This document shows positions 33,800-41,337 of a stretch of 64,000 nucleotides of DNA, one piece after another. Position 1 is the stretch's first letter. Each line of letters begins with the position of its first letter. The DNA is taken from positions 1,130,530-1,194,529 of the forward strand of contig NZ_FMAG01000001.1 in assembly GCF_900094585.1 (NCBI RefSeq), given 5' to 3'. Below the pieces are notes generated by a model. The model did no database searches and was not told where the DNA came from. It worked only from the letters and a program-made list of their open reading frames with translations. The position numbers were made by a program, and so were the translations under genes. This DNA comes from Martinezella multihospitum. Lineage in GTDB: Bacteria > Pseudomonadota > Alphaproteobacteria > Rhizobiales > Rhizobiaceae.

Positions 33800-35134
33800 A
33801 TGGACAAGATCACCCACCCCAACACTCCTGTTCTCGACAATTTCTGGATGCCGTTCACGGCAAACCGGCAGTTCAAGGCGGCTCCGCGCCTGCTCGCTGC
33901 CGCCGACGGCATGTATTACACCGATGTCGACGGCAAGAAGGTGCTCGATGGGACGGCGGGCCTCTGGTGCGTCAACGCCGGCCATGGTCGCAGGAAGATC
34001 GCACAGGCCGTCGAGCGTCAGCTCTCCACCATGGACTACGCGCCGACTTTTCAGATGGGCCATCCGATTGCCTTCGACTTCGCTGCAAAGCTTGCAGCAC
34101 ATGCGCCGGGCGGTCCGGAAGCCGGGCTCGACCGCGTTTTCTTCACAGGCTCCGGCTCCGAGTCGGTCGATACCGCACTGAAGATCGCCATCGCTTATCA
34201 GCGCGCGATCGGGCAAGGTACGCGCACCCGCATCATCGGCCGGGAAAAGGGCTATCACGGCGTCGGTTTCGGTGGCATTTCCGTCGGCGGTCTCGTCAAC
34301 AACCGCCGCGTCTTTCCGCAGATTCCTGCCGATCACATGCGCCATACGCTTGATATCGAGCGCAACGCCTTCAGCAAGGGCCTTCCCGCCCATGGCATCG
34401 AGCTTGCGGAGGATCTGGAACGGCTGGTCGCGTTGCACGGTGCTGAAACGATCGCAGCCGTCATCGTCGAGCCGATGTCCGGCTCTGCCGGCGTCGTCCT
34501 GCCGCCGAAAGGCTATCTGGAGCGGCTGCGCGCCATCGCCGACAAATATGGCATCCTGCTGATTTTCGATGAAGTGATCACCGGCTTCGGCCGCTTGGGC
34601 ACCCCGTTTGCAACGGAATATTTCGGTGTCGTTCCCGATCTCGTCACGACAGCAAAAGGCATCACCAACGGCACGATACCGATGGGCGCCGTCTTTGCCA
34701 GCCGCAAGGTCTATGACGGCCTGATGATCGGCCCGGAAAACCAGATCGAGCTCTTCCATGGCTATACCTATTCCGGCCATCCGGTCGCCTGCGCCGCCGG
34801 ACTTGCGACCATGGAAATCTACGAGGAAGAAGGCCTGCTGACGCGTGCAGCCGAACTGGCCGAGGACTGGCAGAATGCGCTGCATTCGCTGAAGGGTCTG
34901 CCGCATGTGGTCGATATCCGCAATCTCGGCCTCGTCGGCGCCATAGAACTCGCGCCCCGTGACGGCGCGCCGGGCACGCGTGCCTACGACGTCTTTGTCG
35001 ATTGTTTCCAGAAGGGCCTGTTGATCCGCGTAACCGGCGACATTATCGCTCTCTCTCCTCCGCTCATCATCGAGCGCGCTGAGATCGAAACGATCGTCTC
35101 CATGCTCGGCGATGCGTTGAAGCGGGCGGCCTGA
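33800..35134 (+). CDS. Class III PLP aminotransferase (omega-amino acid:pyruvate / beta-alanine:pyruvate type)
   Basis: A 444-residue fold-type I PLP enzyme with the PLP lysine at Lys286 (VTTAKGITNG) after LLIFDEVITGFGRLG. The opening DNFWMPFTANRQFKAAPRLL, the stretch GLWCVNAGHGRRKIAQAVER, FFTGSGSESVDTALKIAIAY and YTYSGHPVACAAGLATMEIY are characteristic of omega-amino acid:pyruvate transaminases. The start at 33800 is used because GGAGG lies at 33790-33794. It moves the amino group of beta-alanine, taurine-like or other amines to pyruvate. Its regulator is probably the divergent XRE-cupin protein. Confidence 0.9.
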   Translation: MDKITHPNTPVLDNFWMPFTANRQFKAAPRLLAAADGMYYTDVDGKKVLDGTAGLWCVNAGHGRRKIAQAVERQLSTMDYAPTFQMGHPIAFDFAAKLAAHAPGGPEAGLDRVFFTGSGSESVDTALKIAIAYQRAIGQGTRTRIIGREKGYHGVGFGGISVGGLVNNRRVFPQIPADHMRHTLDIERNAFSKGLPAHGIELAEDLERLVALHGAETIAAVIVEPMSGSAGVVLPPKGYLERLRAIADKYGILLIFDEVITGFGRLGTPFATEYFGVVPDLVTTAKGITNGTIPMGAVFASRKVYDGLMIGPENQIELFHGYTYSGHPVACAAGLATMEIYEEEGLLTRAAELAEDWQNALHSLKGLPHVVDIRNLGLVGAIELAPRDGAPGTRAYDVFVDCFQKGLLIRVTGDIIALSPPLIIERAEIETIVSMLGDALKRAA

Positions 35135-35142
35135 TAATCTCT

Positions 35143-35178
35143 GAGCCTGACCGGCGCGGGACAGCATCGGTCAGGCTC
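35143..35178 (+). terminator. Stem-loop after the aminotransferase
   Basis: Perfect 11-base arms GAGCCTGACCG (35143-35153) and CGGTCAGGCTC (35168-35178) with a 14-base loop, directly after the stop codon and followed by GATTTCC. It is a likely intrinsic terminator despite the weak T-run. Confidence 0.6.
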
Positions 35179-35340
35179 GATTTCCGTGAAGCGCTGCGCC
35201 CGCTTCCGCCCTTTGCCGCGACATGATCGCTGGCAACGGCTTGTCATATGGAATGAAAGCGCCTCATGTCGCCCAGCAGAGCGACGATGTCGTTTTCCCG
35301 TGTGCACCGCGCCGCTGCGCGTGATCTTCTGGACATGTTC

Positions 35341-35513
35341 AAGGTGCCATCGGGAAGCGTCCCGATGGAGAATTGGGAAACCGGTCAAAGGCCGGTGCTG
35401 CCCCCGCAACGGTAGCGGACCGAATGTCCCGATTGATGCCACTGGCAGAAGTGCCGGGAAGGTGTCGGGATGTCCGAATGGACAGGTCCCAAGCCCGGAA
35501 ACCAGCCTTGACG
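35341..35513 (+). ncRNA. Cobalamin (B12) riboswitch
   Basis: The conserved core is unmistakable: GGGAA (35386), GCCGGTGCTGCCCCCGCAAC (35391-35410) with GGTAGCGGA after it, a CCACTGG element (35439), GGAAGGTG (35457) and the closing AAGCCCGGAAACCAGCC (35491-35507). These are the B12-box and flanking junctions of the adenosylcobalamin-type element. It lies on the plus strand 234 bp before the formaldehyde dehydrogenase gene; the leader between (35514-35746) has a GGTCACCCC-rich start but no gene I recognise. In Gram-negative bacteria such elements usually repress translation or transcription when B12 is plentiful. Confidence 0.9.
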
Positions 35514-35746
35514 GCAGGCTTGACTGATCGCGGTGGGCGATCGAGAGGCGAATGGGGGTTCTCCGAGGTCACCCCGTTCCAATCTCGTACAGCTTCCTAT
35601 CAGTCACGCATGCGCCGGCCGGGATGCCGCAAGCTGTCGCTCCCGAGACCGATTTTGCTGCCGTTCAGCCCGTTGAGGAGCGGGCCGATCCGAAGAAGTC
35701 CGACATTTCGGGCAATCATCAAGCATTCAATCAAGGAGGAGATCGC

Positions 35747-36937
35747 ATGACTGGGAACAGAGGCGTCGTCTATATGCGGCCGGGCAAGGTCGAGGTGCGC
35801 GATATCGACGATCCGAAGCTGGAGGCGCCGGATGGTCGACGCATCGAACATGGCGTGATCCTGAAGGTGATCTCCACGAATATCTGCGGCTCCGATCAGC
35901 ATATGGTCCGTGGCCGCACGACTGCGATGCCCGGCCTCGTGCTTGGACATGAGATCACCGGGCAGATCATCGAAAAGGGCATCGATGTCGAGATGCTCGA
36001 TGTCGGCGACATCGTCTCGGTGCCGTTCAATGTTGCCTGCGGCCGCTGCCGCTGCTGCAAGTCGCAGGACACCGGCGTCTGCCTGACGGTCAATCCCTCG
36101 CGCGCCGGCGGCGCCTATGGCTATGTCGATATGGGCGGCTGGATCGGTGGTCAGGCGCGCTATGTCACGGTGCCCTACGCGGATTTCAACTTGCTGAAGT
36201 TTCCCGACCGTGACAAGGCGATGGCGAAGATCCGCGATCTGACCATGCTGTCCGACATCCTGCCGACCGGCTTTCACGGTGCCGTTCGTGCGGGCGTCGG
36301 AGTGGGTTCTACCGTCTATGTCGCAGGTGCGGGACCGGTTGGTCTGGCTGCTGCCGCTTCCGCTCGTATCCTGGGCGCTGCCGTCGTCATGATCGGTGAC
36401 TTCAACAAGGATCGCCTTGCGCATGCAGCCAAGGTCGGCTTCGAGCCCATCGATCTTTCCAAGAGCGATCGTCTGGGCGACATGATCGCGGAAGTCGTCG
36501 GTACCAATGAAGTGGATAGTGCGATCGATGCAGTCGGTTTCGAGGCGCGTGGTCATGCGGGCGGCGAGCAGCCGGCTATCGTGCTCAATCAAATGATGGA
36601 GATTACACGAGCCGCCGGTTCGATCGGCATTCCCGGACTGTATGTGACGGAAGATCCTGGTGCCGTGGACAGTGCCGCCAAGCAGGGCAGCCTGTCTCTG
36701 CGCTTCGGCCTCGGCTGGGCGAAGGCACAATCCTTCCATACGGGACAGACGCCGGTGCTGAAGTACAATCGCCAGCTCATGCAGGCGATCCTGCACGACA
36801 GGCTGCCGATTGCCGACATTGTCAACGCAAGGATCATCTCGCTCGAAGATGCGGCACAAGGATATGAGAGTTTCGATCAAGGTGCCGCAACGAAGTTCGT
36901 GCTCGATCCGCATGGCGAGTTGACGAAGGCGGCGTAG
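35747..36937 (+). CDS. fdhA: Glutathione-independent formaldehyde dehydrogenase (zinc MDR family)
   Basis: A 396-residue zinc-dependent alcohol dehydrogenase. Catalytic zinc ligands Cys47 (NICGSDQHMVRG) and His68 (GHEITG) and the structural zinc cysteines Cys98, Cys101, Cys104, Cys112 are present, as is the NAD-binding loop VAGAGPVGLAAAASARIL. Length and the GLYVTEDPGAVDSAAKQGSL insert fit Pseudomonas-type FdhA, which dismutates or oxidises formaldehyde to formate without glutathione. AAGGAGGAG precedes ATG 35747. It is the only gene between the B12 riboswitch and a strong terminator. Confidence 0.92.
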   Translation: MTGNRGVVYMRPGKVEVRDIDDPKLEAPDGRRIEHGVILKVISTNICGSDQHMVRGRTTAMPGLVLGHEITGQIIEKGIDVEMLDVGDIVSVPFNVACGRCRCCKSQDTGVCLTVNPSRAGGAYGYVDMGGWIGGQARYVTVPYADFNLLKFPDRDKAMAKIRDLTMLSDILPTGFHGAVRAGVGVGSTVYVAGAGPVGLAAAASARILGAAVVMIGDFNKDRLAHAAKVGFEPIDLSKSDRLGDMIAEVVGTNEVDSAIDAVGFEARGHAGGEQPAIVLNQMMEITRAAGSIGIPGLYVTEDPGAVDSAAKQGSLSLRFGLGWAKAQSFHTGQTPVLKYNRQLMQAILHDRLPIADIVNARIISLEDAAQGYESFDQGAATKFVLDPHGELTKAA

Positions 36938-36982
36938 AGAAGAAGAACGCACAGGATCACGGCATGATCCCAAGGTGAAGAT

Positions 36983-37020
36983 AGACCGAGGGCGGAGGTT
37001 GCTACCTCCGCCCTCGGTCT
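36983..37020 (+). terminator. Strong stem-loop terminator after fdhA
   Basis: A perfect 17-base-pair hairpin, arms AGACCGAGGGCGGAGGT (36983-36999) and ACCTCCGCCCTCGGTCT (37004-37020), with a 4-base loop. The length and position 45 bp after the stop make it the end of the riboswitch-fdhA transcript. Confidence 0.8.
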
Positions 37021-37403
37021 CGTAAAGACGAACGCATATGAGTTTGCCGGACAACAAAATGGCGGCAAGAGCCAGAGACGGCATCAACTACCTGTCGATA
37101 CATCTCCCAGGTTTGTGCACCGCCATAGGGTATTTCAAGCAAGTATGCGCCGCAGCAAGCCTTGCCGAAGTTTCAGATCATGTTCGGAAATGCTTAGTCA
37201 GGTCGCGAAATCCGCGAAAATCGAGCATCCATGGTCTCCAAAAGGCGGCTGTAAAGCCCAATTATCGACAATAATGACGTATTATGTTGCCATTATACAT
37301 CTATCCTTTACATATATGCGGGCATCCATGCGGAGGAGCTTCGTCATCGCTTCCTAAGCAACGGCGGCTTGACAAAGAACGCTAACCTGAAGAGATCGGA
37401 TCA
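37021..37403. other. Noncoding stretch, leader of the Lys/Ala-tailed gene
   Basis: No reading frame with a family match on either strand. The right part is more AT-rich (37255-37320) and contains CTTGACAAAG near 37369, a possible -35 element, 30 bp before the next gene. No repeat or RNA was recognised. Confidence 0.4.
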
Positions 37404-38009
37404 ATGGCAAACTTTCTTGAGAAATGGACTTCAAAAAAGGCTGACAAGCCGAAGGCTGGCGCACGCAATGTTGTCGATACATTTCGTGCTCGAGTAGCGG
37501 AACAGAAGGCATATCTGGAGGAGTACGAGCGAGACGCGGCAGGCTTCAAGAAGTGGCGCTCCACTTGGTTCCAGCGTGTTCCCGGTGGCTTTGGCGTGAC
37601 GGTCGGTCGTGACTCCGTCAACGCCGGTCGTGGATTGAGCTATGTTGTTGTCGACGCGATCAAGGACGTGGCTGAGTTTCTCGATGATCTCGCCTATCAT
37701 GCAGAGCATGATGCCGGCTTCCGGCAGGCTCTAGAGCAGAACCGCCAGCGTCGCGTCGCACTTCTGAATGCGGCGAAGACTGGAGGCAAGGCAGCGACGT
37801 CGAAGGCCAAGGCGAAGGCTACCAAGCCCGCGGCAGCGGCAAAGTCGGCCACCGTCAAGCCCGCTGCTACCAAGGCAGCACCGAAAGCGGCAGCACCGAA
37901 AGCTGCTCGGACAAAGGCTGCTTCCGTAGCTGCTCCTGCACCGGCTGCTGCAGAGGCAGCAAAGCCGAAGCGCACGCGCAAAACGAAGGCTGCAGGCGCA
38001 GCAGAATAA
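37404..38009 (+). CDS. Protein of unknown function with a Lys/Ala-rich C-terminal tail
   Basis: A 201-residue protein. Residues 1-125 form a mixed domain (NVVDTFRARVAEQKAYLEEY, TWFQRVPGGFGVTVGRDSVN, YVVVDAIKDVAEFLDDLAYH) that I do not recognise. Residues 126-201 are almost only Ala, Lys, Thr and Pro in repeated KAA/KATK/PKAA units, like the tails of bacterial histone-H1-like and some phasin-like proteins. A nucleic-acid- or polymer-binding role is possible but not shown. It is a single-gene unit between two terminators, with good coding GC bias, so it is likely real. Confidence 0.8.
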   Translation: MANFLEKWTSKKADKPKAGARNVVDTFRARVAEQKAYLEEYERDAAGFKKWRSTWFQRVPGGFGVTVGRDSVNAGRGLSYVVVDAIKDVAEFLDDLAYHAEHDAGFRQALEQNRQRRVALLNAAKTGGKAATSKAKAKATKPAAAAKSATVKPAATKAAPKAAAPKAARTKAASVAAPAPAAAEAAKPKRTRKTKAAGAAE

Positions 38010-38017
38010 GTCCAAGA

Positions 38018-38040
38018 AGCCCGCTTCATGCGGGCTTTTT
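38018..38040 (+). terminator. Intrinsic terminator after the Lys/Ala-tailed gene
   Basis: Arms AGCCCGC (38018-38024) and GCGGGCT (38030-38036) with loop TTCAT, followed by a run of five T. It lies nine bases after the stop codon and is a textbook rho-independent terminator. Confidence 0.9.
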
Positions 38041-38419
38041 CTTGGCTTGAAACATGCTCAAGTCATCGTAGATGTATGGCTGCGCCATCGAGCAAGCATC
38101 ATGGCGGATATATCTTCGATGTTGCCGGTCCCAAGAGTTGAACTGAGCCGGAAGAGAGATACTAGCCCAATAAGGTGGCTATGCGGCTATCGGTGCTGAC
38201 GTATTGGTCGGAGCTCCTACCGCATCGGATCAAACCTGCGGATAGTCGATTGATACGGCCGACAAACCATGCAGCAATCGTTGTAGTGGGTGCTTCGAGG
38301 CAGCGGCATGAGACTGCAACAGGCAGACATGCTGAGCGAGACTTCTCCTTGAGCTGAGCGATCGTGGGGGCGCAATGACGCTCGGCTCTAAGAAGGTTCA
38401 TTCCATACCGTGCAGCAAT
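38041..38419. other. Noncoding stretch
   Basis: About 380 bases with no recognised gene, repeat or RNA. A 99-residue frame on the minus strand (38162-38461) is rich in Arg, Cys and Ser, lacks a family match and overlaps the terminator, so it is not called. Confidence 0.4.
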
Positions 38420-38451
38420 CCGGAAGGAGCGGCATATGCCGCCCCTTCCGG
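38420..38451 (-). terminator. Stem-loop terminator after the pyrophosphatase gene
   Basis: Arms CCGGAAGG and CCTTCCGG flank an inner GCGGC/GCCGC stem with one A/C mismatch and an ATAT loop, seven bases after the stop codon on the minus strand. It is a likely terminator. Confidence 0.65.
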
Positions 38452-38457
38452 TCGATT

Positions 38458-39060
38458 TCACTTCTTCTCGCTATAGGCCTTGATGGCGGCGGCGACTTCG
38501 TTCTTCGCCGCTTCCGCATTGTCGAAGCCACCGACTTCGACGACCTTGCGGGCATCCGGAAGCTGTTTGTAGACGCGGAAGAATGCCTGCAGCCGGTCCT
38601 GTTCCAGCTTCGGAAGATCGGAGATTTCCTTGATGCCGTCATAGGTCGGATCGATCTTTGTCGTCGGTACGGCAACGATCTTGTTGTCGACGTCGCCACC
38701 GTCGATCATCTTCAGCACGCCGATTGCACGCACGCGGACGATGGCGCCGGGAACGATCGGTTCGCGCGTATAAACGATGGCGTCGAGCGGATCACCGTCG
38801 CCACCGAGCGAGCTGGTGATGGAACCATAGTTTGCCGGGTAGGCGACCGGCATGGACTGGAAGCGGTCAACGACGATGTGGCCGGTCTTGGCATCGATTT
38901 CATATTTGGTGAAGCTGCCGGCAGGAATTTCGATAGCGGTGTAGAATTCCTGGCTTTCGTCCTTCGGCTGAGGATAGTCGATATAGGACACGTAGTCGGC
39001 AGCCGAAGCAACACCGCTGGAAAGGATCGTCATTGCAATGACGGAGATAAGCTTTTTCAT
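38458..39060 (-). CDS. Family I inorganic pyrophosphatase with a signal peptide (periplasmic)
   Basis: A 200-residue protein. Residues 1-20 (MKKLISVIAMTILSSGVASA) are a clear Sec signal peptide, with cleavage before ADYVS. The mature part is a soluble family I PPase: catalytic Asp88, Asp90 and Asp93 in GGDGDPLDAIVYT, the FTKYEID and YPANYGS motifs, and the C-terminal YKQLPDARKVVEVGGFDNAE. It hydrolyses PPi to phosphate. Export of a PPase is unusual since the enzyme is normally cytoplasmic (see findings). It forms a single-gene unit with its own terminator. Confidence 0.9.
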   Translation of the reverse strand: MKKLISVIAMTILSSGVASAADYVSYIDYPQPKDESQEFYTAIEIPAGSFTKYEIDAKTGHIVVDRFQSMPVAYPANYGSITSSLGGDGDPLDAIVYTREPIVPGAIVRVRAIGVLKMIDGGDVDNKIVAVPTTKIDPTYDGIKEISDLPKLEQDRLQAFFRVYKQLPDARKVVEVGGFDNAEAAKNEVAAAIKAYSEKK

Positions 39061-39165
39061 ATACGCCCCCGCGTTAAGGTTGAACGCTATCGCCCTAATC
39101 AGGGGTTGTTACGGGCTTGTGACATAGATCGGCGAATGCACAGCTAAGTGGTCGTGATTCAGCCT

Positions 39166-40104
39166 CTACCCGAATGTGCGAACATTGCGGCGGATCGTCT
39201 GCGGCGGTTGGCCGAGCACGCGCAGGAAAGCGCGGCGCATGCGCTCGCGATCGGCAAAGCCGACTTCGGTGGCGATTTCGTCCATCGAATGGCGGCCGTC
39301 TTCGATCATCAGTCTTGCAGCCTCCACCCGCATGTTCTCGATCGCCTTGGCGGGGGATTGGCCGGTTTCGCTGCGAAAGACACGGTTGAACTGGCGCGGG
39401 CTGAGGCTTGCCGCCTCCGCCAGCTCCTCGACCGATACGATCTTGCGCAGGTTTCGTCCGGCAAAGTCGAGCGCGCGTTGAACACGGTCGGATTTCGGCT
39501 CCAGCTCGAGAAGCGTCGAAAATTGCGACTGGCCGCCGGCGCGACGATGATAGACGACGAGCTTTCGGGCCACGGTTCGTGCCAGTTCCTCGCCGTGATC
39601 CTTCTCGATCATCGCAAGGGCGAGGTCGATGGTGGCGGTCATGCCCGCCGATGTCCAGATGGCCCCATCGATGATGAAGATCTTGTCTTCATCGACCTTC
39701 AGCGCAGGGAAACGATCCCGCAGCTCGCGCGCAAAGACCCAATGTGTCGTTGCGCGGCGGCCATCGAGCAGGCCGGCTTCCGCCAAAGCGAAGGCGCCGG
39801 TACACGGAGCCGCAACGCGCCGGGCGGATTTTGCGGCCCGACGGATATAGTCGAGGATCGCGGGAGATGTGGATGAAACTTCCGTCGCCGCACCAATGAA
39901 AAGAGAATCGAAAGCAGCGTCGCCAAATGCTTCCGTTTCGACGCTGAACCCCGCCGACGAGCGTACATGTCCTCCTGTCTCCGATAGCAGCGTTACACGG
40001 TAGAGCTCCCTCCCGCTCGCCAGATTTGCGACCTCGAAGGCGGTCACTGCGGTAAATCCCATGACCTGAAAGCCCGGGAAGACGAGAAATCCAATGGAAT
40101 GCAT
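39166..40104 (-). CDS. GlxA-type AraC regulator (DJ-1/PfpI domain plus HTH)
   Basis: A 312-residue protein from ATG 40104 (a GTG at 40116 is an alternative). Residues 1-180 are a DJ-1/PfpI class I amidotransferase-like domain (FLVFPGFQVMGFTAVTAFEV, RVAAPCTGAFALAEAGLLDG with the nucleophile-elbow cysteine, WTSAGMTATIDLALAMIEKD). Residues about 215-312 are the AraC HTH pair (VEELAEAASLSPRQFNRVFR, MDEIATEVGFADRERMRRAF). Such regulators often activate carnitine, choline or amino-acid use; the target here is unknown. It is divergent from the SDR gene at 40300. Confidence 0.9.
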   Translation of the reverse strand: MHSIGFLVFPGFQVMGFTAVTAFEVANLASGRELYRVTLLSETGGHVRSSAGFSVETEAFGDAAFDSLFIGAATEVSSTSPAILDYIRRAAKSARRVAAPCTGAFALAEAGLLDGRRATTHWVFARELRDRFPALKVDEDKIFIIDGAIWTSAGMTATIDLALAMIEKDHGEELARTVARKLVVYHRRAGGQSQFSTLLELEPKSDRVQRALDFAGRNLRKIVSVEELAEAASLSPRQFNRVFRSETGQSPAKAIENMRVEAARLMIEDGRHSMDEIATEVGFADRERMRRAFLRVLGQPPQTIRRNVRTFG

Positions 40105-40299
40105 GGCAAAGCTCACGGCTGGAAAAGGTGTTTATAGCATTTATCGGTCGCAAACGGCATCAACTTTCTACGATTCCGGCCATTGTTTACTGTTTTGAAT
40201 GTCTGAAAACGTTGTGAATATGACATTTGGGTCATCCGCATTCGCGCGTATTGTTATTGCATGCGGGATAGTGACGCCGCAGGACAAGGAATGGAAACA

Positions 40300-41094
40300 A
40301 TGACAAATTCATCGGGCAAGGCATTGGTAACGGGCGCTTCTTCGGGCATCGGCGCCGTCTATGCGCACCGGCTCGCCCATCGGGGCTTCGATCTCATTCT
40401 GGTGGCGCGCAATGAAGAGCGGCTTTCGGCGATTGCGGATCGGCTGCGCACCGAGACGGGACGCAAGATCGAAGTGATTGCCGCAGATCTCGGCTCCGCG
40501 AGCGGGCTGCGTCGTGTGGAACATGTGCTGAAGACGGATGAAGCGATCACGCTTCTCGTCAACAATGCCGGCTTTGGCGGGGCGGCACCCCTGCTGGAGG
40601 CAGATGTCGACAAGATGCAGCAGATGATCGATCTGAATGTCACTGCGCTCATGCGGCTGACCTATGCAGCCGTGCCAGGCTTTGTTCAGCGTGGTGGCGG
40701 CTCCGTCATCAATATCGCGTCGATCGTCGCAATCGCACCGGAATTGCTGAATGGCGTTTATGGCGGTACGAAAGCCTTCGTCCTTGCCTTCAGCCAGTCC
40801 CTGAAGCATGAGCTGGCGGACAAGAATATTCGCGTACAGGCAGTTCTGCCCGGCGCGACCGCAACGGAATTCTGGGCGGTCGCCGGCGTCCCCGTCGAAC
40901 ATCTGCCATCTGAGATCGTCATGTCGACCGAGGATATGGTCGATGCCGCGCTGGTTGGCTTTGATCAGGACGAGCTGGCGACGATTCCCGCTCTCGAAGA
41001 TGTCGATCTGCAGAGGGTTTATGAAGATGCGCGGCAGGCTTTGAAGCCCAATCTGTCGCGGTCTACTGCAGCTCGACGTTATCAAGTGAAGTAA
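40300..41094 (+). CDS. Short-chain dehydrogenase/reductase (SDR)
   Basis: A 264-residue classical SDR: cofactor loop TGASSGIG (residues 11-18), LLVNNAGFGG (88-94), catalytic Ser141, Tyr154 and Lys158 (YGGTK). ATG 40300 is used because AAGGA lies nine bases upstream; ATG 40291 would sit directly against that site. The basic residue after the first strand (ARNEERL) suggests NADP. It is divergent from the GlxA-type regulator, which may control it. The substrate is unknown. Confidence 0.9.
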   Translation: MTNSSGKALVTGASSGIGAVYAHRLAHRGFDLILVARNEERLSAIADRLRTETGRKIEVIAADLGSASGLRRVEHVLKTDEAITLLVNNAGFGGAAPLLEADVDKMQQMIDLNVTALMRLTYAAVPGFVQRGGGSVINIASIVAIAPELLNGVYGGTKAFVLAFSQSLKHELADKNIRVQAVLPGATATEFWAVAGVPVEHLPSEIVMSTEDMVDAALVGFDQDELATIPALEDVDLQRVYEDARQALKPNLSRSTAARRYQVK

Positions 41095-41116
41095 GAATCT
41101 GTCGAATGAACAGGGT

Positions 41117-41141
41117 GGCCGGCATTCACATCATGCCGGCC
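41117..41141 (+). terminator. Stem-loop after the SDR gene
   Basis: Perfect 9-base arms GGCCGGCAT (41117-41125) and ATGCCGGCC (41133-41141) with a 7-base loop, 22 bp after the stop codon. It has no long T-run; probable terminator. Confidence 0.6.
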
Positions 41142-41337
41142 GGCCATTCAAAAGCCATAAAACTGGTGAGGTTCGGAAAGGCAAGACGGATCGACATGAT
41201 CCAGGCATCGGCTGCATGGCATATCATGTAATACCACTTATGCGTCGGGATATATCCCAGCCAGTATCGACGTCATCCATCAGGACCTGAATGAGAAGGT
41301 TCGCCGCGACCAAAGCAGATCTGCGAGGTTCAATGCG

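Noticed and set aside
35600..37087. 495-codon minus-strand frame over fdhA
   Set aside because: Antisense shadow of fdhA; no ribosome binding site and a low-complexity, His/Arg/Asp-rich translation.
37404..38009. Possible tandem DNA repeat in the 3' part of the gene
   Set aside because: The repetition is at protein level (Lys/Ala codons) and the DNA units are uneven, so it is low-complexity coding rather than a satellite.
38162..38461. 99-codon minus-strand frame in the intergenic stretch
   Set aside because: Cys/Arg-rich translation without a family, no ribosome binding site, and overlap with the pyrophosphatase terminator.
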